From Christensenella sp. UBA5893 (GTDB taxonomy: Bacteria; Bacillota; Clostridia; Christensenellales; UBA1242), in contig DJER01000022.1 in NCBI GenBank assembly GCA_002431905.1, positions 29,811 to 93,810 of the forward strand: a stretch of 64,000 bases of DNA, read 5' to 3'. Of the stretch, positions 27,501-34,873 are shown piece after piece (within the stretch, counting starts at the first letter, position 1; every line of letters begins with the position of its first letter). The notes under the pieces were generated by a model. That model saw only the letters and a list, made by a program, of their open reading frames with translations, had not been told where the DNA came from and made no database searches. The position numbers and the translations under genes were made by a program.

Positions 27501-27792
27501 TTCCAAATGTAATTGTCAAATATCTTTCGCCAGGTGTTGAACTATCAAAATCTGAAATCATTTCTTGTGTTATTGTTTGTTCTTCTTTATTATTATTTGA
27601 ATAACTTAACACAATTTTTCCATTTTGAATATTTATCGCATCGCCAACAAAATATTCTGTTTGCAAAGTGTTTGTTTTTACATCAATACCAACCAATTGC
27701 ACTTTATCTTTGTCGCCATCATTACAACCCGCAAAAATAAACATACAGCATATAGAAAGTAATAATGTTAAAAATATATTTCTTCTTCTCAT
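24532..27792 (-). CDS. BspA-like leucine-rich-repeat lipoprotein, 1,086 aa
   Basis: A lipoprotein signal peptide ends at the lipobox FAGC (Cys23). About residues 130-770 are tandem BspA-type LRRs of roughly 23 residues, with units such as LTSIGKNAFNGCTKLTQITLP and TIGENAF. Then comes a segment with paired cysteine/histidine motifs (HTFETTW, HYHKCTL, ATQTESGTRHKECTICKM), often seen in clostridial surface proteins, and a beta-rich C-terminal domain with an internal repeat of polar strands. BspA LRRs bind host matrix or other bacteria. AGGAG precedes the ATG and it starts 3 bp after the previous gene. Surface adhesin role is inferred from the family. Confidence 0.88.
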   Translation of the reverse strand: MRRRNIFLTLLLSICCMFIFAGCNDGDKDKVQLVGIDVKTNTLQTEYFVGDAINIQNGKIVLSYSNNNKEEQTITQEMISDFDSSTPGERYLTITFGNQKTYFTYYVSSYTSEEYFNFESIQNKNEVKITGLKGEYPKAIYVPKTLGGKIVTTIDTNAFKNANVDKIVMFDGITTIAPQAFANCYKVDEIVLPNSVTSIGSYAFYNCSSLERVTLPKQIDKIGEYAFYNCKTLVEIIMPETLTELGDGVFYDCSALDEIELPNTLTKIGIMAFAKCESLVNINLKNVETISKWALYCCSSLKNVDISSAKVLADSCLAYTNLQNITLPEGLKTIGNEVFSDCQSLESINFPSTIESLGEKTFEDCENLKTVNFAENTTKLTTIKNRAFSNCSSLENFKIIPSIESIDSCAFQCIENKDNNKFFSIDFSKATGLKEIDSSAFANTKLQKDIVIPKSVTTIRSDTFGNTTGLENLSFEQNSNLTTLEDAFIGSSIKKITLPAKLVSFSKNAFSYSELEEIVFDENSEITAITKEIAYGVDNLRKITFGKNLEQITGSIVSSCPNVNEIAFPENSSLSKISGGAFKNLKITSIAIPSEVTTIEGSAFAGCNDLTSISFKGSKVETIGAFAFSGCSKLTSISLESIGLKTIGESAFNGCYKLSQITLPTNLTSIGKNAFNGCTKLTQITLPNTLTTIGENAFASTGLTKFEIPQSVTNLGGYFVENCSNLVDIIVRTNNIETFPRLVSYRGTLDSIQHIYVPTEKVDTYKAQSSLRNFKDKILSIELIGHNSHTFETTWSYDELTHYHKCTLAVCQEKQDVANHVESAWIIEQEATQTESGTRHKECTICKMEIARESYIQNKTYTEQGNSSENASTLNLSLQTDECIYTQGENKIQGTWEYLDEESGLILVKMQSNTTGETEKLFVLNDNDCTYTTNFKAEDIFGGDADIYTFMGYTLKVYTKNGKNIADMYYDEENSSPYYCELDKENNTFKIMGMEYVIEGKEIKSNIIKEGNLVYTFEMNEQGRMEFNDNNIVYIIRIDTSTDPSTESIEMSADWELKDNIIIVTSNGNEIMRFALGEDGKTLTQA

Positions 27793-27794
27793 TC

Positions 27795-29312
27795 TTATTC
27801 TCCTAATTCACTCATTGGTCTTACTGCTGCCCTAATTCTGTTTCCTAGCTCTTCTTCATATATGCTCAAAACATAGTATGTTAGAACTTTTTGCATTCCT
27901 TCGACACTGTTTGTATAAACTTTTAAATTTGGATATGCAGTAAACAAATTTTTTGCATTCATTGTTCCACCCTCAAATTCAGTACTTGCATATGGGTTAT
28001 AGTGGAGTTCCCACCTGCCCGCTTTGGTTGTATCGGATAACCAATTTGACATATCGCAATCGTAAACAATTCTTTCAAGTGACCTAAATGTCATACTCGC
28101 CTTTTCTTCAAAAGTATAACTTTCGGGAACCCTTTTGCCTTCAAAATAGTCGGCAAGTACTGACAAAGTAAAGTTTGGTAGCATATAACTTTCATTTTCA
28201 ACAAAGTTATTTACCACAATTTCTTTCAAATTTATACAACCAAAGAATGTTGCTCTGTTGCACTCAAGTCCATAGTTCCAATGATGATTTCTTACATAGT
28301 CTGTACCTTGATATTTTTTAACACCAAACAGAACGCTTGCAGGTGCAGTAATTTTTTCTAGGTACCTACAACCAATAAACACTTCGTCAGATGGTTGAAT
28401 ACCCGCATTTTCATATTCATCACCAAAAAAAGATATCGATGTTACATCTTTTGGAATAGTAAGTTCTTTTATTCCAGAAAAAGCAAATGCCCTAAATTTT
28501 ATATATCTTAATGTTGATGGAAATATGACATTTTCCAAACTTGGTGTGTATGCAAAATCATAATAATCAAGAGTTTTTACTTGAGTTTTTGACATATCCA
28601 CCATTTTTAAATTGGCACAGCCATTAAATGTATCCCAGCCAAGTTCTGTGATTCCACTTGGCAAAGTAACACTTGTAATATCTGCACCCAATCTCTTTTC
28701 ATGGCAATCATCAATATCCAAAAGGTATTGCATTTCGGTTGCATTGCGAACGTAGAGCATTCCAAGGGCATTTGTTGTAATCTTTGTCAATGCGTCTGGA
28801 AGTTTTAGTTCATTATTCTTTTTGTATGGTACTGCAAATAATGTTGTAAAATCTTTGTTATACAAACAATCATCATATGATGCCAAAGTTGGATTATCTT
28901 TTGCAACAGTTATCTTCCTTAAATTTGATGCACCGTAGAACACATTTTCATCGTTATGCAATTTGGTGATTGATGCAGGAATTGTAACTTCTTCAATTGA
29001 ACAATTCAAAAATGGTTGGTCATCTTCGCTATTGCTAATATAAATTTCGGTTATGGCTCTCCCATCTGTGTATTTGTCCGGCAAAGTAACAATTTTGTCT
29101 TTCCCTATGTATTTTCTTATTGCATAGGAATCTGATTCTGGCAAATAATAGTAATTGAAATCATAAACATTTGATGTTGGCGTTGAACTCCCACCATTTT
29201 CACCATCATTGCCATTATTCCCACCACCGCCACAAGCAGTTAGCAAAAGCATTGCTGGAAGAATTAAACAAATTGCCCAAATGAATGCAAAAATGTTGCT
29301 TTTATTTTTCAT
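27795..29312 (-). CDS. BspA-like LRR lipoprotein, 505 aa
   Basis: Lipoprotein signal with lipobox LTAC (Cys27), then a Gly/Asn-rich linker (GGGGNNGNDGENGGSS) that spaces the domain from the membrane. The rest carries degenerate BspA-type LRRs (LPSGITELGWDTFNGCANLK; LPDALTKITTNAL) with longer insertions than its neighbour. AAGGAG precedes the ATG. Second gene of the operon, with 3 bp to the next. Probably a surface-binding protein working with the larger LRR lipoprotein. Confidence 0.85.
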   Translation of the reverse strand: MKNKSNIFAFIWAICLILPAMLLLTACGGGGNNGNDGENGGSSTPTSNVYDFNYYYLPESDSYAIRKYIGKDKIVTLPDKYTDGRAITEIYISNSEDDQPFLNCSIEEVTIPASITKLHNDENVFYGASNLRKITVAKDNPTLASYDDCLYNKDFTTLFAVPYKKNNELKLPDALTKITTNALGMLYVRNATEMQYLLDIDDCHEKRLGADITSVTLPSGITELGWDTFNGCANLKMVDMSKTQVKTLDYYDFAYTPSLENVIFPSTLRYIKFRAFAFSGIKELTIPKDVTSISFFGDEYENAGIQPSDEVFIGCRYLEKITAPASVLFGVKKYQGTDYVRNHHWNYGLECNRATFFGCINLKEIVVNNFVENESYMLPNFTLSVLADYFEGKRVPESYTFEEKASMTFRSLERIVYDCDMSNWLSDTTKAGRWELHYNPYASTEFEGGTMNAKNLFTAYPNLKVYTNSVEGMQKVLTYYVLSIYEEELGNRIRAAVRPMSELGE

Positions 29313-29330
29313 TCTTTCTTCTCCTTTTTA

Positions 29331-30851
29331 TTATTTTTTATCTATCTCTCCAATTTTTCTCCCCGAATCATCATAAAGGTTATATGACGATGAGATATTG
29401 CTTTCTCGAATATTTTTGTTCAACTCATCAAGTTTTGAAGCAAGAGCTTTTCGTTGTTGTTCTTCTTTTGTGCCATTATGAATTCTATCCCAAAAGGAAT
29501 CCCATTCTGCTTGTTTCCTACGTTTTTCTTCTGCTTCTTTTTGTAGTTTATAAACTTCGCCACTTATATAGTTTATTGCTTTCCACCTATATGGTTCATC
29601 AATTTGCTTGTAAACTGAAGTTTCTTTGAAACATTCTTTCAATTTACCCCAACGGAATTTATCTTTAATTTTTGAACCAACTATAAAACGAGTGGCAATT
29701 GTTACAACCACAAATATGCTAAAGCCAACATCAACCAAAAGACCCAAGTAGTTTAATTCAAATTTTCCATGAATTATCATTGCAACAATCACAAATAATG
29801 CAAGAGCAAGCAATCCACTTCCCAAAGATATTAACCATTTTTTTACTGTTGATAAATCTTTGTATGAACGATTGTCATGATGCTCAAAACAAGGTTGAAT
29901 CAAATTTTTGGCATTGATAAAATTTTGCTTTGCCATATACTTCATTTTTGTTTTCAAGACCCCAAGTTTTTCTTCTATTGCCACATTATCGGCTTCAAAT
30001 GGGTTAATAACACAAAATGAAATAATTTTTTTATTATCGCATTCAGTTGGAACACTTTGAAACTTGGCGATATCGTTATCTAATTCAGTTATGACCAGCC
30101 CACGTGATGTTTCAAAATATTTAAGCCCTTTTTCACTCATCTCATCTTTAAAGGTGATATGTTGAATATCTACATTTTCAACAACATATCCAGAGCAACT
30201 GCACTCTCTTGTTTCGAGTGCAGTTTTTTCAAAAAACACATAATTAACATTTTTTGTCCATAATTCTTCAACACTCGCAGGAACGGTAATGCAATTTAAG
30301 TTGTGAACATTCAACTTTTCTAAACGACTTTTTTCGGGAATTTTTATGCTTTGACAATTAACTCCGCCTTGTTCAAAACTTTTTAGGTTTGCTGGTAAAA
30401 TTATTTCTTTTGCTGAACCATTAAAATCTTTAAACGAAATTTCTTCCAAGATTTTGCAATGTGAAAAATCACCAAACTTGTATGTTCCATTATTGTCAGC
30501 AAACTTGATTTCTCCAATTCGAAAATCTTTGTTTGTAAATGCCAATTTAATCAACCCAACAGGCAATATCACTTCACTAAAATAACCATTGAGTGCAATT
30601 GTTGTAAAATCTTTAATTTTAGTACATTTACTAAAATCCAAACTTGTAACATTAGCCTTTTTAAACGCATCCGGCGATGTACTTTCAAAAGTTGATGGAA
30701 ATATTATTGTTAAATTGTTTCTCGTCGGCTCTTGAAAAACACTCTCCTGAATTGTTGTCACACCCTCGGGTATAACAATTATACCTTCGCTGGCATCTCC
30801 AAAATAAGCTTTCAGAATGCCTTTCTCAATAATAAACTCATTATTGCTCAT
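29331..30851 (-). CDS. LRR protein with central membrane helices, first gene of the operon
   Basis: A 506-residue protein without a signal peptide. Residues about 1-290 are divergent BspA-type LRRs (IVIPEGVTTIQESVFQ; IILPANLKSFEQGG; ISFKDFNG). Two hydrophobic helices follow (about 345-368 and 375-395), then a charged helical tail of 100 residues (YKLQKEAEEKRRKQAEWDSFWD). With no signal peptide the LRR part may lie in the cytoplasm, which is odd for this family. GGGAGG lies 7 bases before the ATG. Directly upstream is the recombination site and switchable segment described at 30871-31035, so this gene would feel the switch first. Confidence 0.78.
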   Translation of the reverse strand: MSNNEFIIEKGILKAYFGDASEGIIVIPEGVTTIQESVFQEPTRNNLTIIFPSTFESTSPDAFKKANVTSLDFSKCTKIKDFTTIALNGYFSEVILPVGLIKLAFTNKDFRIGEIKFADNNGTYKFGDFSHCKILEEISFKDFNGSAKEIILPANLKSFEQGGVNCQSIKIPEKSRLEKLNVHNLNCITVPASVEELWTKNVNYVFFEKTALETRECSCSGYVVENVDIQHITFKDEMSEKGLKYFETSRGLVITELDNDIAKFQSVPTECDNKKIISFCVINPFEADNVAIEEKLGVLKTKMKYMAKQNFINAKNLIQPCFEHHDNRSYKDLSTVKKWLISLGSGLLALALFVIVAMIIHGKFELNYLGLLVDVGFSIFVVVTIATRFIVGSKIKDKFRWGKLKECFKETSVYKQIDEPYRWKAINYISGEVYKLQKEAEEKRRKQAEWDSFWDRIHNGTKEEQQRKALASKLDELNKNIRESNISSSYNLYDDSGRKIGEIDKK

Positions 30852-30870
30852 AAAAAACCTCCCTTTAAAT

Positions 30871-30899
30871 ACACATTTATCTATGTAATAAATGTGTAT
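30871..30899 (+). other. Left recombination site of the invertible segment
   Basis: Two 11-bp arms in inverted repeat (TACACATTTAT and ATAAATGTGTA) flank a 7-bp spacer CTATGTA, the usual form of a tyrosine-recombinase core site. It lies just upstream of the ribosome site of the LRR operon. Confidence 0.65.
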
Positions 30900-31021
30900 T
30901 TTGGCATAAAAACAATGATAAATTCTTTAAGATTTGCAAAAATTTTTTAATTTTGAAAAATTTGATTTTTAGTATTTACATTCCGAATGTTTTATGTTAA
31001 CATAAAGGCACAACTAATACA
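30885..31021. mobile_element. Putative invertible promoter segment (about 137 bp)
   Basis: The segment is bounded by two sites sharing 17 of 18 bases in opposite orientation (30871-30888 and 31018-31035), each with the 7-bp spacer CTATGTA. It contains one fair promoter, which now points right, away from the LRR operon. Exchange at the spacers would turn it to face the operon. A tyrosine recombinase gene ends at the right border. Confidence 0.62.
30975..31003 (+). promoter_or_regulatory. Promoter inside the invertible segment, facing away from the LRR operon
   Basis: TTTACA (30975-30980), 17-bp spacer, TAACAT (30998-31003). In the present orientation its transcript would hit the terminator at 31038-31066. 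After inversion its -10 would lie near 30903-30908 on the minus strand, about 45 bp before the first LRR gene's ATG. Confidence 0.5.
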
Positions 31022-31035
31022 TAGACAAATGTGTA
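31007..31035 (-). other. Right recombination site of the invertible segment
   Basis: Read on the minus strand: arm TACACATTTGT, spacer CTATGTA, weaker arm TTAGTTGTGCC. It is inverted relative to the left site, which allows inversion rather than deletion. Confidence 0.6.
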
Positions 31036-31037
31036 AC

Positions 31038-31066
31038 AAAAAGCCGACTAATTTAGTCGGTTTTTT
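31038..31066. terminator. Bidirectional terminator between switch and recombinase
   Basis: Stem CCGACTA/TAGTCGG with a 3-nt loop, A run on the left and TTTTTT on the right. It ends the recombinase gene (whose stop lies in the stem) and would also stop the outward promoter in the OFF orientation. Confidence 0.8.
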
Positions 31067-31950
31067 GTTAATTTTTGCACTGCTTTGCGTTTGCTTTCCA
31101 AATTTGTATGGACATATCTATTAAGTGTTATCGTTGGCGAAGAATGGCCCAAAAGTTCGCTTATAGTTTTTATATCAACTTTGTTTTCAAGTAGTCTTGT
31201 TGCGAATGTGTGCCTAAGCGAATGAAAGCCATAATGCTTTATATGTAAATTTTTGAGCAAACTTGCAAACGATGATTGATAGGTCCTATAGTCTACTTTA
31301 TTTCCCTTTCGATTACAGACAACATATTCCGTATTGTGTGATTTTAACTCTTTCAAAATTTTAATAAGCTCGTTTGTGAGTGGTATTTCCCTTATTGAAA
31401 AATATGTTTTTGGAATGTCCACAATATCCACTTGTTTATGGTTTTCAATTGCTTTACTTGTTGATAATGTCACTTTTAGAATTTTGTTCTTAAAATCAAT
31501 ATTTGCCCATTTTAATGCCAAGAGTTCGCCCAGTCTTAGCCCTGTGTAAAGACTTATTAACACACCGTAGGAATAAATCTTTTTCTTTTCTATGATATAT
31601 TGCTCCAACTTGCATTGTTCTTGCAAGGTCAAACATTCAACTTGTTTTTCCATTCTTTTGGGGATTTTTAAAGTTATGTAAAATTGTCTTTTTGTAAGTT
31701 GATTTTCATATGCAAAGTTTAATGCCCTATTTAATATACTTTTTAATGTTTTTGCAAGCGAATTTGAATATGCATTAGACAACTCCATAAACTCTAAATT
31801 CAACTTGTCAGTTGTAAGTATTTTTATGTCAAAATTAAAGTGTTTTTTTATATAAATTTCATACAAATTCAAATAGTATAAATATGTCCGCCTTTTAACC
31901 TGATATTTTAATGTCTTTAAGTACTTGATTACAATTTGATGTAATTTCAT
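31048..31950 (-). CDS. Tyrosine recombinase beside the invertible segment
   Basis: A 300-residue tyrosine recombinase. The start at 31950 has GGAGG 7 bases upstream and rejects a 15-residue extension. An N-terminal SAM-like core-binding domain is followed by the catalytic domain with Arg in LYTGLRLGELLALKW, HSLRH (GFHSLRHTFATRLL), LLGHSS and Tyr in LNRYVHTN. It lacks the arm-binding domain of phage integrases, so it resembles Xer and DNA-invertase types. An extended -10 (TGTTATAAT) lies upstream. No mobile-element genes or split tRNA accompany it. With two inverted sites at its 3' side, it is the obvious candidate to flip the LRR promoter. Confidence 0.88.
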   Translation of the reverse strand: MKLHQIVIKYLKTLKYQVKRRTYLYYLNLYEIYIKKHFNFDIKILTTDKLNLEFMELSNAYSNSLAKTLKSILNRALNFAYENQLTKRQFYITLKIPKRMEKQVECLTLQEQCKLEQYIIEKKKIYSYGVLISLYTGLRLGELLALKWANIDFKNKILKVTLSTSKAIENHKQVDIVDIPKTYFSIREIPLTNELIKILKELKSHNTEYVVCNRKGNKVDYRTYQSSFASLLKNLHIKHYGFHSLRHTFATRLLENKVDIKTISELLGHSSPTITLNRYVHTNLESKRKAVQKLTKNRLN

Positions 31951-32041
31951 AAATTTTCCTCCGCAAAAATTATAACATTCGTAAGTTTTAGCCAATAAAT
32001 CTTTGCAAACTTTTGCACCAAAAAAATCTTTCTTTTTGCAT

Positions 32042-32068
32042 AAAAAAAGGATATATATGTATATATCC
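32042..32068 (-). terminator. Terminator of uvrB
   Basis: Inverted repeat GGATATATA/TATATATCC with a 2-nt centre, then TTTTTTT on the minus strand, 35 bp after the uvrB stop. Confidence 0.7.
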
Positions 32069-32102
32069 CTAAATTTATTTTATATTTTTTTTACATCTTT
32101 AT

Positions 32103-34061
32103 TTACTTATCCAATTGCTTTTTTAGTTTGCTTATTTCGTCACGAAGAGTTATTGCAGTTTCAAAATCAAGCTGTTTTGTTGCAATATTCATAAGCCCTT
32201 TAAGTCGTTCAATTTCTTTTGTTGCGTCTTGCTTACTAAATTTCTTTTGGGTTATTTTCTTTGTTATTTCAAGTGTATTCTTTATTTCTTTTATAATTGT
32301 TTTTGGTGTAATACCATGTGCAATATTAAAATCGTTTTGAATTTTTCTTCTACGGTTTGTTTCATCGATTGCTTTTTGCATACTTTCGGTTATAGTATCG
32401 GCATACATTATTACCCTGCCTTCGCTATTCCTTGATGCCCTGCCAATTGTTTGAATTAGTGCACTTTCACTACGCAAAAAACCTTCTTTGTCGGCGTCCA
32501 AAATGCAAACAAGTTCAACTTCTGGAAGGTCAAGTCCTTCACGAAGAAGATTTATTCCAATCAACACATCAAACTCGCCACGTCTTAAACCATTCAAAAT
32601 ATCTATTCTTTCCATTGTATCAATTTCGGAATGAAGATATTTTACTCTTATCTTTCTCTCACTCAAAAACTGTGTCAAATCTTCCGCCATCTTTTTTGTT
32701 AAAGTTGTCACCAAAACACGCCTGTCTTTTTTGACAGTCTTTTTTATTTCATCAATAAGGTTTTCTATTTGACCTTTGGTTTCCCTTACTTCAATAATTG
32801 GGTCCAAAAGTCCTGTTGGTCGAATAAGTTGTTCAACAACTTCATCACAAACTTCCTTTTCGTATGGCCCTGGTGTTGCTGAAACAAAAGTAACTTGATT
32901 TAGTCTTGTTTTAAACTCTTCAAATTTTAGTGGTCTATTATCGTAGGCCGATGGCAACCTAAATCCATATTCAACCAAACTTTCCTTCCTTGCCTTGTCG
33001 CCATTATACATCGCCTTTATTTGAGGAATGGTCATATGACTTTCATCAATAAAAGTTATAAACCCTTGTGGAAAATAATCCATAAGTGTAAATGGTGGGT
33101 CGCCAGCACTTCTTCCATCAAAATACCTGGAATAGTTTTCTATACCACTGCAATACCCAATCTCTCGCATCATCTCAATGTCGTAACTTACTCTTTCTTT
33201 TATTCTTTGCGCTTCAATAAGTTTGTCATTGTCAGTAAAATATTTAACCATTTCATCCCTATCGTGTGCGATATTATCAAGTGCTTGCTTTAACTTTTCA
33301 CTTCCAACAGCGTAGTGTGTTGCTGGGAAAATAACAGTGTGCACAAGCTCACAAATAGTGTTACCAGTCACAACATCAAACTCGGTTATTCTGTCAATCT
33401 CATCGCCAAAAAACTCAACTCTTATCGCATGCTCACTATAACTTGCAGGAAAAATATCCAAAACGTCGCCCTTGGCTCTAAAAGTTGATCTATGAAAATC
33501 TAGATCATTTCTTGTGTATTGAATTTCAATAAGTCGTTTTATTATTTCTTCCCTTGAAACATTGTCGCCTTGCCTTAATGAAATTTGCATTCTTAAATAT
33601 TCTTCTGGGCAACCCAAACCATAAATGCACGAAACCGATGCAACAACAATTGTATCACTTCGTTCCATAAGTGATGCAGTGGCACTATTTCTTAACTTGT
33701 CTATCTCATCATTAACCGACATATCTTTTTCTATGTATGTATCACTTGAAACAATATATGCCTCTGGTTGATAATAGTCATAATAAGAAACAAAATATTC
33801 AACTCTGTTATTTGGAAAAAACTCACGAAACTCATTGCAAAGTTGAGCTGCAAGTGTTTTGTTGTGTGCAATAACCAAAGTTGGCTTGTTAAGTTTTGCA
33901 ATAACATTTGCCATTGTAAAAGTTTTTCCGCTTCCTGTAACACCCAATAATATTTGAGATTTTACCCCATTTGAGAAATTATCACATATTTTTTCAATTG
34001 CTTGTTCTTGGTCGCCATTTGGCTTAAATTTTGACACTAGCTCAAATTTACGTTGTTCCAT
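32103..34061 (-). CDS. uvrB: UvrABC excinuclease subunit B
   Basis: A 652-residue protein of normal UvrB length. Walker A GVTGSGKT, the beta-hairpin region with VSYYDYYQPEAY, DEAD-like FIDESHMTIPQ, helicase motif VI QTIGRASRN and a C-terminal UVR domain (FETAITLRDEISKLKKQL) are all present. UvrB is the damage-verification helicase of nucleotide excision repair and works with UvrA and UvrC, which are not in this window. It starts 3 bp after the small winged-helix gene at 34065, so it is probably co-transcribed with the two upstream genes. Confidence 0.98.
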   Translation of the reverse strand: MEQRKFELVSKFKPNGDQEQAIEKICDNFSNGVKSQILLGVTGSGKTFTMANVIAKLNKPTLVIAHNKTLAAQLCNEFREFFPNNRVEYFVSYYDYYQPEAYIVSSDTYIEKDMSVNDEIDKLRNSATASLMERSDTIVVASVSCIYGLGCPEEYLRMQISLRQGDNVSREEIIKRLIEIQYTRNDLDFHRSTFRAKGDVLDIFPASYSEHAIRVEFFGDEIDRITEFDVVTGNTICELVHTVIFPATHYAVGSEKLKQALDNIAHDRDEMVKYFTDNDKLIEAQRIKERVSYDIEMMREIGYCSGIENYSRYFDGRSAGDPPFTLMDYFPQGFITFIDESHMTIPQIKAMYNGDKARKESLVEYGFRLPSAYDNRPLKFEEFKTRLNQVTFVSATPGPYEKEVCDEVVEQLIRPTGLLDPIIEVRETKGQIENLIDEIKKTVKKDRRVLVTTLTKKMAEDLTQFLSERKIRVKYLHSEIDTMERIDILNGLRRGEFDVLIGINLLREGLDLPEVELVCILDADKEGFLRSESALIQTIGRASRNSEGRVIMYADTITESMQKAIDETNRRRKIQNDFNIAHGITPKTIIKEIKNTLEITKKITQKKFSKQDATKEIERLKGLMNIATKQLDFETAITLRDEISKLKKQLDK

Positions 34062-34064
34062 AAT

Positions 34065-34427
34065 CTACCCCTTAAAAATAATCTTCAACAAAAGTCCCAA
34101 AACAAAACTCACAATAGAAAGAATAATTGTCCTTATAACCAAACCAACAAGTTCTTGCTTTTGTTTCTTTAAATCTTTTTTGTATGTTAGCCCTTTGTTT
34201 TTTAGGTTTATACAATAATAATACCCCTTTTTGCTTGAAGTTCCAACAAAATCTAGGTAATTATCTTTTGAAAGTGAAATCATTATATCATCAAGTTCAG
34301 CAATTGAAATGACATATTTTCTTGAAACATATTCTGCAATGCTTGACGAAGGAATAAGATATGTCTTTTTATCGACACACTTACCTAACAAATATAGCAT
34401 AACTAATTTCTCTTTTTTGTCTAACAC
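34065..34427 (-). CDS. Winged-helix protein with a C-terminal membrane anchor (A)
   Basis: A 120-residue protein. The first 80 residues have a winged-helix pattern (KEKLVMLYLLGKC; SSSIAEYVSRKYVISIAELDDIMISLSKDNYLDFVG; a wing KKGYYYCI), and the C-terminus is one hydrophobic helix (TIILSIVSFVLGLLLKIIF). It sits 3 bp upstream of uvrB and 2 bp after a gene of the same layout. The DNA-binding-like part would face the cytoplasm. No family recognised. Confidence 0.7.
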   Translation of the reverse strand: MLDKKEKLVMLYLLGKCVDKKTYLIPSSSIAEYVSRKYVISIAELDDIMISLSKDNYLDFVGTSSKKGYYYCINLKNKGLTYKKDLKKQKQELVGLVIRTIILSIVSFVLGLLLKIIFKG

Positions 34428-34429
34428 AA

Positions 34430-34825
34430 TTATTCCAAATTAAAAAATAAATTACAAATAATTGTTCCCAAAAATGCCCCTAAAAATGCAAAAATCAATA
34501 ACAAAAACAACAAAAAAACAATTTCTATTTTAATTTTTTTATTTTTTTGCATTTTATCCTTTGCGTTATTTACAATTTGTTTGCCTAATTCAGTAACACA
34601 CAGACATACATTTATATTATCAATATATTTAATTGAAATAAATTGTTTATTTTCCAAATTATTTAATATATTTTTTATGTCGATATTTTTTTGACTAATA
34701 ATCTTTTCAATTTCATTATGAATATCATCTATTTCAAGAATTTTGTAACTTGTTCCACATTCTTTGTTTATATAATTTAAAATATAATTTTCATAAACAA
34801 TTTTATTCATATTTTTATTATTCAT
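34430..34825 (-). CDS. Winged-helix protein with a C-terminal membrane anchor (B)
   Basis: About 131 residues with the same plan as its downstream neighbour: a helical DNA-binding-like N-terminus (LEIDDIHNEIEKIIS; IKNILNNLENKQFISIKY), a lysine-rich linker, then a hydrophobic helix (VFLLFLLLIFAFLGAFLGTII). No ribosome site is clear; ATG at 34825 or 34810 are both possible. Probably a diverged duplicate of the neighbour. Function unknown; a membrane-tethered regulator is possible. Confidence 0.6.
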   Translation of the reverse strand: MNNKNMNKIVYENYILNYINKECGTSYKILEIDDIHNEIEKIISQKNIDIKNILNNLENKQFISIKYIDNINVCLCVTELGKQIVNNAKDKMQKNKKIKIEIVFLLFLLLIFAFLGAFLGTIICNLFFNLE

Positions 34826-34844
34826 CAATTATTTTAAGATATAC

Positions 34845-34873
34845 AAAAAATGCCACATAAATATGGCATTTTT
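34845..34873 (-). terminator. Terminator after the ComEC-like gene
   Basis: Stem AATGCCA/TGGCATT with flanking A and T runs and an 8-nt loop, overlapping the stop of the gene at 34872. Confidence 0.8.

Noticed and set aside
31048..31950. Tyrosine recombinase as integrase of a second mobile element
   Set aside because: No split tRNA, att duplication, cargo or conjugation genes nearby, and it lacks an arm-binding domain; the inverted sites beside it fit an invertase better.
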